DNA from: Bradyrhizobium erythrophlei
GTDB lineage: Bacteria > Pseudomonadota > Alphaproteobacteria > Rhizobiales > Xanthobacteraceae
Direction: 5' to 3'
NCBI RefSeq assembly: GCF_900129425.1
Contig: NZ_LT670817.1
Span: forward strand, 2,418,001-2,482,000
Length of the DNA: 64,000 nt
In this document: positions 18,133 to 26,966 of the stretch, in pieces
How the letters are laid out: every line of letters begins with the position of its first letter
Numbering within the stretch: the first letter of the stretch is position 1
The notes under the pieces: model-generated
Seen by the model: the letters and a program-made list of their open reading frames with translations, nothing else
The model's database searches: none
Told to the model about the DNA's origin: nothing
Program-made: the position numbers and the translations under genes

Positions 18133-19563
18133 ATGGTCAACCGCATGCAATTCTACATCGATGGCGCCTGGGTCGATCCGGTCGTCAAGAAGTCCACGCC
18201 CGTCGTCAACCCGGCGACCGAAGAGGCGATGTATGAGGTTGCGCTCGGCTCCAAGGCCGACGTCGACAAGGCGGTGGCTGCCGCCAAGCGCGCCTTCGAG
18301 ACGTTTTCGCAGACCAGCCGCGAAGAGCGCGTGGCGCTGCTCGGCAGGATCATCGAGGTCTACAAGACCCGCATGAAGGATATCGGCGCTGCCGTCTCCG
18401 ACGAGATGGGCGCGCCTTTGCCGATGGCCGAGAAGCTGCAGGCCGGCGCCGGCCTCGGCCACCTCGCTTCCACGATGGAGGTCCTGAAAAACTATCGTTT
18501 CGAGGAGCCGGTCGGCTCCGCCGTGGTGGTGCGCGAACCCGTCGGCGTCATCGGCATGATCACGCCGTGGAACTGGCCGCTGAACCAGATCGCCTGCAAG
18601 GTCGCGCCCGCCCTCGCCGCCGGCTGCACCATGATCCTGAAGCCGAGCGAATTCACCCCGTCGTCGGCGTTGATCTTCGCGGAAATCCTGCATGAAGCAG
18701 GCGTGCCCAAAGGCGTGTTCAACCTGATCAACGGTCTCGGCCCTGAAGTCGGCGCCGCCATGAGCGAGCATCCGGACATCGACATGATCTCGTTCACCGG
18801 CTCGACCCGCGCCGGCGTCGACGTCGCCAAGCGCGCCGCCCCGACCGTCAAGCGCGTGAGCCAGGAACTGGGCGGCAAGTCGCCGAACGTCATCCTCGAA
18901 GGCGCCGACCTCACCAAGGCCGTCACCGGCGGCGTGATGCACATGTTCAATAATTCCGGGCAGTCGTGCAATGCGCCGTCGCGGATGATCGTGCCGCTGT
19001 CGAAGATGAAGGAAGTCGCCGCCATCGCCAAGGGCGTCGCCGACAAGACCAAGGCCGGCGATCCCCGCGCGGAGGGCACCACCATCGGTCCGGTGGTGTC
19101 GCGCATCCAGTGGGACAAGATCCAGACCCTGATCCAGAAGGGCATCGATGAAGGTGCCACGCTGGTGGCCGGCGGCCCAGGCCTGCCGGAAGGCGTCAAC
19201 AAGGGCTTCTACGTGCGTCCGACCATCTTCGCGGATGTCACCAACGACATGACCATCGCGCGCGAGGAAATCTTCGGGCCAGTGCTGACGATCCTCGGCG
19301 CCAAGGACGAAGCCGACGCGGTGCGGATCGCCAACGATACCCCGTATGGTCTGGCCGGTTACGTCTCCGCCGACAGCGTCGAATCCGCCCGCAAGGTCGG
19401 CCGCAAGCTGCGCGCCGGCAACGTCAACCTGCAGGGCGTCCCCAACGACCGCACCGCGCCGTTCGGCGGCTACAAGCAGTCCGGCAACGGCCGCGAATGG
19501 GGCCAGTACGGCCTGGAAGAATATCTCGAGGTCAAGGCAATCGCCGGCTTCAACGCGGCGTAA
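18133..19563 (+). CDS. NAD(P)+-dependent aldehyde dehydrogenase
   Basis: A 476-residue ALDH-superfamily enzyme. Motifs in order: MITPWNWPLNQIACKVAPAL (cofactor and Asn site), KPSEFTPSSA, FTGSTRAG (NAD-binding turn), the general-base region SQELGGKSPNVIL (Glu about 245), the nucleophile Cys279 in NSGQSCNAPSRM, and EEIFGPVLTI. Length is normal. It oxidises an aldehyde to the acid in the cytoplasm. Its position beside lactonase, uronate dehydrogenase and sugar-acid dehydratase genes makes a sugar-derived semialdehyde, for example 2-oxoglutarate semialdehyde, an attractive substrate, but sequence alone does not decide this. A terminator follows. Confidence 0.9.
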   Translation: MVNRMQFYIDGAWVDPVVKKSTPVVNPATEEAMYEVALGSKADVDKAVAAAKRAFETFSQTSREERVALLGRIIEVYKTRMKDIGAAVSDEMGAPLPMAEKLQAGAGLGHLASTMEVLKNYRFEEPVGSAVVVREPVGVIGMITPWNWPLNQIACKVAPALAAGCTMILKPSEFTPSSALIFAEILHEAGVPKGVFNLINGLGPEVGAAMSEHPDIDMISFTGSTRAGVDVAKRAAPTVKRVSQELGGKSPNVILEGADLTKAVTGGVMHMFNNSGQSCNAPSRMIVPLSKMKEVAAIAKGVADKTKAGDPRAEGTTIGPVVSRIQWDKIQTLIQKGIDEGATLVAGGPGLPEGVNKGFYVRPTIFADVTNDMTIAREEIFGPVLTILGAKDEADAVRIANDTPYGLAGYVSADSVESARKVGRKLRAGNVNLQGVPNDRTAPFGGYKQSGNGREWGQYGLEEYLEVKAIAGFNAA

Positions 19564-19584
19564 GTTTTCGGACGACATTGAAAG

Positions 19585-19618
19585 CGCCGGGGCGAGGGAA
19601 TCCTGCTCCGGCGTTTTT
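19585..19618 (+). terminator. Rho-independent terminator after the aldehyde dehydrogenase gene
   Basis: CGCCGGGGC at 19585-19593 pairs with GCTCCGGCG at 19605-19613 (one G-T pair) and is followed directly by TTTTT. It lies 22 bp after the stop codon. Confidence 0.8.
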
Positions 19619-19649
19619 GCGTTTTACCGGATCAATGAACACATTCGAT

Positions 19650-19765
19650 GTCGTCCCTGCGAACGCAGGGACCCATAGCCACCGATGCTCGTTGTCGGGG
19701 AAGGTGTTTGACCTCGTGCCAAATACATGCGGCACGGCGTGTCCCTGCGTTCGCAGGGACGACGT
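19650..19765. repeat. Intergenic palindromic repeat (GTCGTCCC family), copy 1
   Basis: TGTCGTCCCTGCGAACGCAG begins the left arm, which is itself a hairpin; the right arm ends with GCGTTCGCAGGGACGAC near 19764. Arms are inverted copies separated by about 60 bp. Related elements lie at 25021-25141 and 31842-31959. Confidence 0.75.
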
Positions 19766-19767
19766 CT

Positions 19768-20733
19768 CTATCCTCCCAGCGCGCCCTGCGTGTTCACATA
19801 GAGCGCATAGATCGACTGGCTCGCGGCCATGAACAGGCGGTTGCGCTTCAAGCCGCCGAAACACAAATTCGCGCAGCGCTCGGGCAGCGCGATGCGGCCG
19901 ATCAGGACGCCGTCGGGGGCGTAGACCACGACGCCGTCGAGTTCGGGATCGCCCATGCCCCAGCCGCACCACAGATTGCCGTCGATGTCGGCCCGCATGC
20001 CGTCGGGGGTGCCTTTGCCGGCGTCGACGAACAGGCGCTTATTGGAAATCTTGTCGCCGCCCGGCGACACGTCGTAGGCGAGAATTTTCCGCGTCGGTTC
20101 GCCCCGGGATTCGATGATGTAGAGAATCTTCTCGTCGGGTGAGAAGCAAAGCCCGTTGGGCCCCAGGATGCCTTCGGCGACGATGGTCGATTTTCCGGTC
20201 TGGCCATCGATCCGATAGACATTCATGTCAATCTCGGACTCCGCCACATAGCCCTCGTAATTGCCGAGCAGGCCGAAGATCGGATCGGTGAACCAGATCG
20301 AACCGTCGGATTTCACCACCACGTCGTTCGGCGCGTTCAGCCGTTTGCCATCGAAGGAGTCCATCAACACCGTGATCGAGCCGTCATATTCGGTCCTGAT
20401 GACGCGGCGGCCGCCATGCTCGCAGGTGATCAGGCGTCCCTGGCGGTCGCGGGTGTTGCCGTTGGCGAAATTCGACGGCTTTCGGAAAATACTGACCGCG
20501 CCGGTTTCCTCTTCCCATTTGAGGATGCGCTGGTTCGGAATGTCGCTGCACAACAAATAGCGCCCGTCGCCGAACCATACCGGGCCCTCGGCCCAGCGCA
20601 GTCCCGTGGTCAGCCGTTCCACCACCGACAGCTTCAGCCAGTATTTTTCAAAGCGCGGATCGAGCGCGTGGATCGCCGGATCGGGATAATACGTCGCCGG
20701 CTGCCAGCCGGCGCGGGGGGATTGATCGGACAT
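19768..20733 (-). CDS. SMP-30/gluconolactonase family protein (probable sugar-acid lactonase)
   Basis: A 321-residue beta-propeller. Metal-site and blade motifs: LRWAEGPVWFGDGRYLL (metal-binding Glu), KPSNFANGNTRDRQGRLITC, RLNAPNDVVVKSDGSIWFTD (Asn-Asp ligand pair), GPNGLCFSPDEKILYI and GTPDGMRADIDGNLWCG. This pattern matches lactonases acting on gluconolactone and related sugar lactones better than the SMP-30 protein at 6309. It is convergent with the aldehyde dehydrogenase gene and divergent from uronate dehydrogenase, so hydrolysis of the aldarolactone made by that enzyme is the likely role. Cytoplasmic; no signal peptide. Confidence 0.82.
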   Translation of the reverse strand: MSDQSPRAGWQPATYYPDPAIHALDPRFEKYWLKLSVVERLTTGLRWAEGPVWFGDGRYLLCSDIPNQRILKWEEETGAVSIFRKPSNFANGNTRDRQGRLITCEHGGRRVIRTEYDGSITVLMDSFDGKRLNAPNDVVVKSDGSIWFTDPIFGLLGNYEGYVAESEIDMNVYRIDGQTGKSTIVAEGILGPNGLCFSPDEKILYIIESRGEPTRKILAYDVSPGGDKISNKRLFVDAGKGTPDGMRADIDGNLWCGWGMGDPELDGVVVYAPDGVLIGRIALPERCANLCFGGLKRNRLFMAASQSIYALYVNTQGALGG

Positions 20734-20810
20734 TTGCTGTTCTCGTTGCTGTTTTGCTTCCTCACCAGTCCTGGTCTGCTATCATCGCCGTCTCGCGGCG
20801 GCAAGCATTC

Positions 20811-20920
20811 GTGTCCCGGATGCGATGCGGTGCGCAGCACCGCTTCGCAGAGCCGGGACCCATCGGTGTGGGCCCGGCTCTGCAGCGCATCACTTCGTGC
20901 TGCGCAGCGTCCGGGGCACG
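20811..20920. repeat. Intergenic palindromic repeat (GTGTCCCGG...GCAG family), copy 1
   Basis: GTGTCCCGGATGCG at 20811 and the inverted CGTCCGGGGCAC ending near 20919 bound the element; internal hairpins include GCGGTGCGCAGCACCGC and GAGCCGGGACCC. Copies of the same family are at 59514-59632 and 62331-62456. It fills the divergent gap between the lactonase and uronate dehydrogenase genes. Confidence 0.75.
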
Positions 20921-20991
20921 TGAGGCGCGCTTGCCGCACCGCGCTCGCCACGCCATACTCACGTCAACGCGATGAGAATTAGAGGGACGAA

Positions 20992-21810
20992 ATGCCACGC
21001 ATATTGATGACCGGCGCATCCGGGGGGATCGGCACCAGCCTGCGCAAGCTGCTGCCGGCGGTGTATCCGGATCTGCTGCTGAGCGACCTGAAAACGCCCG
21101 CCGACCTCGGCGCTCACGAAAAATTCAAGGCGGCGGAACTATCCGATCTCGCCCAGGTCGAGGCGATCTGCGAAGGCGTCGACGGCATCCTGCATTTCGG
21201 CGGCTACTCGGTCGAAGGCCCCTGGGACAACATCCTGCAGTCCAACATCATCGGCTGCTATAATCTGTTCGAGGCGGCGCGAAAGAAGGGCGTCAAGCGC
21301 ATCGTGTTCGCGTCCTCCAACCATGCGATCGGCTTCTATCCGCGCCATCACCACATCGGAACCGACGTCACGCCGCGCCCCGACAGCCGCTACGGCGTCA
21401 GCAAGGTGTTCGGCGAGGCGGTCGGCGCGCTCTATGCCGACAAGCACGGACTGAAAGTGACCTGCATCCGCATCGGCAATTTCGGCGAAAAACCGCTGGA
21501 TCACCGCCGGCTCTCGATCTGGCTGAAGCCGGAAGACCTCGTGCAACTGTGCCGGATCGGGCTCGACCATCCCGATATCCATTTCGAGATTTTCTATGGC
21601 GCGTCCGATAACGAGCGAACATGGTGGGACAACCATCGCGCCTACGACCTCGGCTATCGCCCGACCGGCCGCGCCGAGGACTTTCGCGAGCACGCTTTTG
21701 CCGAGCAGGCCAAGCTGCCGCCCGATCCGGTCGGCGATTTCTACCAGGGCGGCACGTTCTGCGGCATGGAGTTCGACGGCGACAAGAGCCGGATCTTCGA
21801 CTTGAAATAG
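20992..21810 (+). CDS. udh: Uronate dehydrogenase (NAD-dependent, extended SDR)
   Basis: A 272-residue extended short-chain dehydrogenase. The NAD site is TGASGGIGTSLRKLL at the N-terminus; the catalytic Tyr-Lys pair is in RYGVSKVFGEA (YxxxK, residues about 134-138), with the conserved Ser segment FASSNHAIGFYPR. Both the length and FYPRHH are as in bacterial uronate dehydrogenases, which oxidise D-galacturonate or D-glucuronate to the aldaro-1,4/1,5-lactone. Ribosome site AGAGGGA precedes ATG 20992. It is followed by a sugar-acid dehydratase and a TRAP transporter in the same direction, supporting an oxidative hexuronate pathway. Confidence 0.87.
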   Translation: MPRILMTGASGGIGTSLRKLLPAVYPDLLLSDLKTPADLGAHEKFKAAELSDLAQVEAICEGVDGILHFGGYSVEGPWDNILQSNIIGCYNLFEAARKKGVKRIVFASSNHAIGFYPRHHHIGTDVTPRPDSRYGVSKVFGEAVGALYADKHGLKVTCIRIGNFGEKPLDHRRLSIWLKPEDLVQLCRIGLDHPDIHFEIFYGASDNERTWWDNHRAYDLGYRPTGRAEDFREHAFAEQAKLPPDPVGDFYQGGTFCGMEFDGDKSRIFDLK

Positions 21811-21869
21811 CTGCAATGCGCAGCGGCGAGCTTGCAGTGTTGCTTCGATGCCGCCACAACAAAGGTCGG

Positions 21870-21993
21870 CTCCCTCTCCCCTTGTGGGAGAGGGTTGGGG
21901 TGAGGGGTTCCGGTCTCTCGTGAGAGCAAAACCCCTCACCCGGATCGCATCTGGCGATGCGATCCGACCTCTCCCACAAGGGGAGAGGTGAAG
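21870..21993. repeat. Intergenic palindromic repeat (CCCTCTCCC...GGGAGAGG family), full element
   Basis: CTCCCTCTCCCCTTGTGGGA begins at 21870 and the inverted CTCTCCCACAAGGGGAGAGG ends near 21989; between them CCCCTCACC and its reverse GGTGAGGGG also pair. Short relatives occur at 31999-32020 and 57604-57634. Sits between udh and the dehydratase gene. Confidence 0.8.
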
Positions 21994-22052
21994 ACCGAGC
22001 GCTTTGCACTTTCGATCCAGACTCATGGATGAATTTCTAAAGGACACGCAAA

Positions 22053-23759
22053 ATGGCTGACGGACTGCGCAAGGGACTGACGAGTTATGGCGACGCCGGA
22101 TTTTCGCTGTTTCTGCGCAAGGCCTTCATCAAGGCGATGGGCTATTCCGACGATGCGCTGAACCGCCCTATCGTCGGCATCACCAATACCTACAGCGACT
22201 ACAATCCCTGCCACGGCAACGTGCCCCAGATCATCGAAGCGGCGAAACGCGGGGTGATGCTGTCGGGCGCGATGCCGATGGTGTTTCCGACCATCTCGAT
22301 CGCGGAGAGCTTTTCGCATCCTACCTCGATGTATCTGCGCAACCTGATGGCGATGGATACCGAGGAGATGATCCGGGCGCAGCCGATGGACGCGGTGGTG
22401 GTGATCGGCGGCTGCGACAAGACCCTGCCGGCGCAGATCATGGCCGCGGTCAGCGCCGATCTGCCGACCGTCGTGATTCCGGTGGGGCCGATGGTGGTCG
22501 GGCATCACAAGGGCGAGGTCTTGGGCGCCTGCACCGATTGCCGAAGGCTGTGGGGAAAATACCGCGCCGGCGAAATCGACGAGGTTGAAATCGAGGCCGT
22601 CAACGGCCGGCTCGCGCCCTCCGTGGGCACCTGCATGGTGATGGGCACCGCCTCTACCATGGCCTGCATCACCGAGGCGCTCGGACTGTCGCTGCCGATG
22701 AGCGCGACCATCCCCGCGCCGCATGCCGAGCGCTTTCGTTCGGCCGAAGCCAGTGGCCGGGTGGCCGCCGCGATGGCGGCGGCGAAGGGCCCGCGACCGA
22801 GTGAGTTGCTGACGCCGGCGGCATTCAGGAACGCACAGGTAGTGCTGCAGGCGATCGGCGGCTCGACCAACGGGCTCATTCATCTGACGGCGATCGCCAA
22901 CCGCACCGAACATCGCATCGATCTTGAAGCCTTCGACAAGCTTGGCCGCGAGGTGCCGGTTCTGATCGACCTGAAACCGTCGGGCGAGCATTACATGGAG
23001 CATTTCCATCATGCCGGCGGCGTGCCGAAACTGATGGCGCAACTCGGCAACTTGCTCGACCTCGATGCCAAAACCATCACCGGCGCGACGCTGCGCGATG
23101 TCGTCGCCGGCGCCGAAGATGTGCCGGGGCAGGATGCGATCCGCCCGCGCAACGACCCGATCAAGCCCGAAGGCGCGATGGCGGTGCTGCACGGCAATCT
23201 CGCGCCGCGCGGCGCGGTGATCAAGCATTCGGCGGCGAGCCCCAAACTGCTGCAGCATACCGGTCGCGCCGTGGTGTTCGATTCCGTCGAAGACATGACG
23301 CTGCGGATTGACGATCCCGCGCTCGAAGTGAATGCCGACGACGTGCTGGTGCTGCGCAATGCCGGCCCCAAGGGCGCGCCGGGCATGCCGGAAGCAGGCT
23401 ATCTGCCGATCCCGAGGAAACTGGCGCGCGGCGGCGTCAAGGACATGGTGCGGATCTCGGATGCGCGGATGAGCGGCACCGCATTCGGCACCATCGTGCT
23501 GCACATCACCCCGGAAGCCGCCGTCGGCGGTCCGCTGGCGCTGGTGCGGGACGGCGACATGATCCGGCTCGATGTTGCCAAGCGAAGCATCGACCTGTTG
23601 GTCGATGCCGCCGAACTGGAAAAGCGCCGCGCGGCGCTGAAGTTGCCAGCGACGCCGGAATGGGCCGCACGAGGCTACGCGCATCTGTTCAACGAAACCA
23701 TTTTGCAGGCAGACGAAGGCTGCGATTTCGATTTCATGCGGGCCAAGGGGAAGGGGTAG
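22053..23759 (+). CDS. IlvD/Edd family sugar-acid dehydratase (arabonate/aldarate dehydratase-like)
   Basis: A 568-residue iron-sulfur dehydratase. Cluster cysteines are in YNPCHGNVP (about residue 53), VIGGCDKTLPAQ (about 122) and VGTCMVMGTASTM (about 195), the pattern of [2Fe-2S] IlvD/Edd enzymes. The catalytic Ser region near the C-terminus reads DARMSGTAFGTIVLHITPEA. Sequence and length fit the sugar-acid branch (L-arabonate, D-xylonate, aldarates) rather than branched-chain amino acid IlvD, as does the setting beside uronate dehydrogenase and a lactonase. It would remove water from an aldonate/aldarate to give a 2-keto-3-deoxy acid. Ribosome site AAAGGA precedes ATG 22053. Confidence 0.87.
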   Translation: MADGLRKGLTSYGDAGFSLFLRKAFIKAMGYSDDALNRPIVGITNTYSDYNPCHGNVPQIIEAAKRGVMLSGAMPMVFPTISIAESFSHPTSMYLRNLMAMDTEEMIRAQPMDAVVVIGGCDKTLPAQIMAAVSADLPTVVIPVGPMVVGHHKGEVLGACTDCRRLWGKYRAGEIDEVEIEAVNGRLAPSVGTCMVMGTASTMACITEALGLSLPMSATIPAPHAERFRSAEASGRVAAAMAAAKGPRPSELLTPAAFRNAQVVLQAIGGSTNGLIHLTAIANRTEHRIDLEAFDKLGREVPVLIDLKPSGEHYMEHFHHAGGVPKLMAQLGNLLDLDAKTITGATLRDVVAGAEDVPGQDAIRPRNDPIKPEGAMAVLHGNLAPRGAVIKHSAASPKLLQHTGRAVVFDSVEDMTLRIDDPALEVNADDVLVLRNAGPKGAPGMPEAGYLPIPRKLARGGVKDMVRISDARMSGTAFGTIVLHITPEAAVGGPLALVRDGDMIRLDVAKRSIDLLVDAAELEKRRAALKLPATPEWAARGYAHLFNETILQADEGCDFDFMRAKGKG

Positions 23760-23773
23760 CGCTCCGCTAAGGT

Positions 23774-23872
23774 CGTCATGCCCGCGAAGGCGGGCATCCA
23801 GTAATCGCCGCCGCTTGAAATAGAACCGAAACGCCGCGACGTACTGGATCATCCGCCTTCGCGGATGATGAC
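23774..23872. repeat. Intergenic palindromic repeat (CATCCAGTA family), copy 1
   Basis: CGTCATGCCCGCGAAGGCGG with GCATCCAGTA forms the left arm; the right arm, reversed, is GTACTGGATCATCCGCCTTC then GCGGATGATGAC. Each arm is also a hairpin. A near-identical element occurs at 28325-28423. Confidence 0.85.
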
Positions 23873-23930
23873 AGCTGAGTAACTGGCGCGACCGCCGCAG
23901 TCTCCATCTCGCACCTGCGTCGTGCCCTCA

Positions 23931-23976
23931 ACGCCCGATGTTTGATTGACATCGAGACAACCCCGATGGGATGATG
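23931..23976 (+). promoter_or_regulatory. Promoter of the first TRAP binding-protein gene, duplicated at 25166
   Basis: ACGCCCGATGTT (23931-23942) is followed by TTGACA (23946-23951), an 18-bp spacer containing ACAACCCCGATGG, and GATGAT (23970-23975) as a possible -10. The same order, spacing and most bases recur before the second binding-protein gene. Confidence 0.6.
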
Positions 23977-24000
23977 AAACAAAATCATCCGGGGGAGACG

Positions 24001-25002
24001 ATGGGTAGCTCGAGCAGAATTCTCGTTGCGATCGCGATCGCATCCGCATTCATGATGACCGCAGGTGCCGGCGCGCAAGAGGCAAAACATTATCGCTTCG
24101 CCTACGACCAGCCGAAGACCACCGGCTATGGAATCCTCGGCGATATCTTCGCCGACAAGCTCAAGGCGCTGAGCAAGGGCACCATGCTGATCGAGCAATA
24201 TCCGGGCGCGCAGCTCGGGCAGGAGCCGCAGGTCCTGCAGCTGGTGAAGTCGGGCGACGTGGAATTTTGTATTTCATCCTCCGCCAATGCCGCGACCCTG
24301 TCGCCGCAGGCCGGCGTGATGTCGATGCACTTCCTGTTCCGCTCCGAAACGCACCTGATCAAGGCCATCGCCGACCCCGAAGTGTCCAAGGCGGTCAAGG
24401 CGATGATCGCCGACACCGTGCAGGGCGCCCACGTCATCGCGCTCTCGACGCTCGGACTTCGCAACATGTATTCCAAGCGCGAGATCCGAAACGTCGGCGA
24501 CATGAAGGGCCTCAAGGTGCGGGTGCAGGCGACGCCCACCGAGGACACCATGTTTCCGGCCTATGGCGCGCAGATCGTGCACATGCCGTTCGGCAGCGTC
24601 TATACATCGCTGCAGACCGGCGTGGTGGATGTCGCGGAAAACGGCGTCAACGTCTATCTCGCGAACAAGCACTACGAAGTCGCCCCCGTGCTTTCGATGA
24701 CCGAACACGAGGCCAATAACAGCCTGGTATGGGTGAGCGACAAATTGTGGAACAGCCTGACGCCCGAGCAGCAGGGCTGGGTGCAGGCCGCCGCCGACGA
24801 GGTCAATCAGAAACAGCCGGCGAAAGCGATCGAGCTCGAGCACCAATCGCTCGAGAAGCTGAAATCGATCGGCGTCAAGGTCGTGACCGACGTCGACAAG
24901 TCGGGTTTCACGACCGTCGCCGACCCCTATCTCGACAAGCTCGCCAGGGAACTTGGGCCCCACGCCGAGAAGATCAAGAACCTGATCCGGGCGATCAATT
25001 AG
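24001..25002 (+). CDS. TRAP transporter periplasmic substrate-binding protein, DctP type (copy 1)
   Basis: 333 residues from ATG 24001, chosen because GGGGGAG lies just upstream; an earlier in-frame ATG at 23971 falls within the promoter. A signal peptide ends at GAGAQ (about residue 25). The DctP/SBP family pattern is clear: YPGAQLGQEPQVLQLVKSG, then KVRVQATPTEDTMFPAYGAQ with the conserved Arg that binds the substrate carboxylate, and PFGSVYTSLQTGVVDVAENG. It would capture an organic or sugar acid in the periplasm for the DctQM pair at 26382-28303. The gene 237 bp downstream is a clear paralogue of the same length. Confidence 0.92.
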   Translation: MGSSSRILVAIAIASAFMMTAGAGAQEAKHYRFAYDQPKTTGYGILGDIFADKLKALSKGTMLIEQYPGAQLGQEPQVLQLVKSGDVEFCISSSANAATLSPQAGVMSMHFLFRSETHLIKAIADPEVSKAVKAMIADTVQGAHVIALSTLGLRNMYSKREIRNVGDMKGLKVRVQATPTEDTMFPAYGAQIVHMPFGSVYTSLQTGVVDVAENGVNVYLANKHYEVAPVLSMTEHEANNSLVWVSDKLWNSLTPEQQGWVQAAADEVNQKQPAKAIELEHQSLEKLKSIGVKVVTDVDKSGFTTVADPYLDKLARELGPHAEKIKNLIRAIN

Positions 25003-25020
25003 ATCTGCAAACACATCCAC

Positions 25021-25141
25021 GAGTCGTCCCGGCGAACGCCGGGACCCATATGCCGTGCCGTGTCGTTTGGGCACTGAGTCGATACCTTTCGTCACCATCA
25101 GCGCCGCGGATTATGGGTCCCGGCGTTCGCCGGGACGACTC
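25021..25141. repeat. Intergenic palindromic repeat (GTCGTCCC family), copy 2
   Basis: GAGTCGTCCCGGCGAACGCC starts the left arm and GGCGTTCGCCGGGACGACTC ends the right arm: exact 20-bp inverted ends, each arm a hairpin. Located between the two TRAP binding-protein genes. Confidence 0.85.
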
Positions 25142-25165
25142 GCAGAGAGATAGTGGTCGCCACTC

Positions 25166-25210
25166 ACGCCCGATGTTCAATTGACAATCCCACAACCCCG
25201 ATGGGATGAT
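25166..25210 (+). promoter_or_regulatory. Promoter of the second TRAP binding-protein gene
   Basis: ACGCCCGATGTT (25166-25177), TTGACA (25181-25186), an 18-bp spacer with ACAACCCCGATGG, and GATGAT (25205-25210). It matches the region at 23931-23976 in order and spacing, so the two binding-protein genes seem to keep their own, shared-type promoters. Confidence 0.6.
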
Positions 25211-25238
25211 CGACAAAAATCAAAACAGGGGGGAAACA

Positions 25239-26240
25239 GTGAATAAATCAGCAAGAATAATGGGTGGGTTGATCGCGGCGGCCGCGGTCCTGTTTGCGGC
25301 CAGCGCAGGCGCGCAGGAAGCAAAACATTATCGCTTCGCCCATGATCAGCAGCTCAATTCCGGCTACAGCATCGCCTACGATATCTTTTCCGCCAAACTC
25401 AAGGAATTGAGCAAGGGCACCATGCTCGTCGACCAGTATCCCGGCGCGCAGCTCGGACAGGAACCGCAAATCCTGCAACTGGTCAGATCAGGCGATATCG
25501 ATTTCGCGATTGTCTCTTCCGCCAATACCTCGACCATCTCGCCACAGGCCGGTGTGATGTCGCTGCACTATTTGTTCCGCTCGGAAGAACATGACATCAA
25601 GGCGCTTGCCGATCCCAAGGTGTTCGAGGCGATCCGGGACATGATCGACGACACCGCGCAGGGCATTCATGCGATCGCGCTCGGCACCCAGGGCTTTCGG
25701 CACATGTACGGCAAGAAGGAGATCCACAAGGTCGAGGATCTCAGGGGATACAAGGTTCGCGTCCAGGCCACCGCGACCGAAGACACCATGTTCGCCGCCT
25801 ATGGGGCGCAGACCGTTCACATGCCTTTCGGCAGCGTCTACACCTCGTTGCAGACCGGCGTGATGGATTTCGGCGAGAACGCCGTCAACGTCTACCTCAT
25901 CAACAAGCACTATGAAGTCGCACCGGTATTGTCGATGACCGAGCATGAAGCCAACAACGCCATCATGTGGATCAGCGACAAACTGTGGCAGAGCCTCAGC
26001 GCGGAACAGAAGCAGTGGGTGATGACGGCGGCGAGGGATGTCAGCCTGCAGGAACCCAAGCGCGCGTTCGACCTTGAGCGTTCGGCCGCGGCGAAGCTCG
26101 AGAAAATGGGCGTCAAGGTCGTCACCGATGTCGACAAGGCCAGCTTTCAGAAGATCGCCGATCCCTATCTCGACAAGCTCGCCAAGGAGCTTGGTCCGCA
26201 TGCGGACAAGATCAAGACCTTGATCCGAGCGATCAACTGA
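25239..26240 (+). CDS. TRAP transporter periplasmic substrate-binding protein, DctP type (copy 2)
   Basis: 333 residues from GTG 25239, preceded by AGGGGGG at 25228-25233; the earlier ATG 25206 overlaps the -10 region and is unlikely. The signal peptide ends at SAGAQ. Mature sequence begins EAKHYRFAHDQ, as in copy 1, and the two proteins share most of the fold: YPGAQLGQEPQILQLVRSG, KVRVQATATEDTMFAAYGAQ and PFGSVYTSLQTGVMDFGENA. Differences cluster in SSANTSTISPQ and the helix after RSEEHDIKAL, near where ligands are held, so a different substrate range is possible. It lies just upstream of the membrane subunits. Confidence 0.92.
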   Translation: MNKSARIMGGLIAAAAVLFAASAGAQEAKHYRFAHDQQLNSGYSIAYDIFSAKLKELSKGTMLVDQYPGAQLGQEPQILQLVRSGDIDFAIVSSANTSTISPQAGVMSLHYLFRSEEHDIKALADPKVFEAIRDMIDDTAQGIHAIALGTQGFRHMYGKKEIHKVEDLRGYKVRVQATATEDTMFAAYGAQTVHMPFGSVYTSLQTGVMDFGENAVNVYLINKHYEVAPVLSMTEHEANNAIMWISDKLWQSLSAEQKQWVMTAARDVSLQEPKRAFDLERSAAAKLEKMGVKVVTDVDKASFQKIADPYLDKLAKELGPHADKIKTLIRAIN

Positions 26241-26263
26241 CTGGGCGCGGACTACGATTAAAT

Positions 26264-26353
26264 CGTCATGGCCGGGCTTGTCCCGGCCATCCACGTCTTG
26301 ACGATACAGTTTGAAGGAAGACGTGGATGCCCGGGACAAGCCCGGGCGTGACG
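26264..26353. repeat. Intergenic palindromic repeat (GCCGGGCTT family), copy 2
   Basis: CGTCATGGCCGGGCTTGTCC at 26264 and GGGACAAGCCCGGGCGTGACG ending at 26353 are inverted; ACGTCTT and AAGACGT extend the stem inward. Lies within the TRAP operon, between the binding-protein and dctQ genes. Confidence 0.8.
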
Positions 26354-26381
26354 AGGGAATGCCGATCATTCAGGAGAGCCG

Positions 26382-26966
26382 ATGACCATCGCCGACAAAC
26401 TGGTGCTGCAACGGCAGCATCATCTGAAATGGCGGTCGCTGGACTGGCTCGAACTGGTCCTGATGATCATCTGCGGCGTGTTGTGTTTCGGCTTCTCGCT
26501 GTCGGTCATGTTCGACATCATCACGCGCACCATCGGCCATCCCTGGCTGTGGCTGCAGGAAGTCACTTCCACGCTGTTCATCTACGCGATCTTCATCGGC
26601 GCCGCGGTCGCCACCCGGCGCAACGATCATCTGTACCTGACCGCGATCTCCGAGGCGTTGCACGGTACGCCGCGGCTGATCGTCGAGATCATTATCCGGC
26701 TCGTGGTTCTCGGCGTGGCGTTCTGCCTGATCTGGTTCGGCTATATCAACTATCTCCGGGGGTTCGGCAGTTTCCGGCTGCCGTCGGGCACGCCGATCGC
26801 CTCGCTCTATGCCGCGATTCCGCTGGCCGGCGCGCTGATCGCGCTGTTCACGATCGAGCAACTGGTCAACGGCATCCGCAACGGATTTGACCATCCCGAA
26901 CCGCCGGACGAGGGTCTTCCGATCCCGCCGGTCGATGCCAGCATCCGGATGAGGGCCCGGCCGTGA
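26382..26966 (+). CDS. TRAP transporter small membrane subunit, DctQ type
   Basis: A 194-residue protein with four membrane helices (about residues 28-50, 62-84, 100-122 and 140-162), the standard DctQ layout. Motifs include LMIICGVLCFGFSLSVMFDI, TRTIGHPWLWLQEV and FIGAAVATRRNDHL, where the Arg-Arg-x-Asp-His loop is typical. AGGAGAG lies before ATG 26382. The stop overlaps the GTG start of dctM by 4 bp, indicating translational coupling. It forms the integral membrane complex with DctM and works with one or both upstream binding proteins. Confidence 0.92.
   Translation: MTIADKLVLQRQHHLKWRSLDWLELVLMIICGVLCFGFSLSVMFDIITRTIGHPWLWLQEVTSTLFIYAIFIGAAVATRRNDHLYLTAISEALHGTPRLIVEIIIRLVVLGVAFCLIWFGYINYLRGFGSFRLPSGTPIASLYAAIPLAGALIALFTIEQLVNGIRNGFDHPEPPDEGLPIPPVDASIRMRARP

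Noticed and set aside
22023..23852. A 609-codon minus-strand frame opposite the dehydratase
   Set aside because: His/Arg/Gln-rich low-complexity translation, no family motif, fully antisense to a conserved enzyme.
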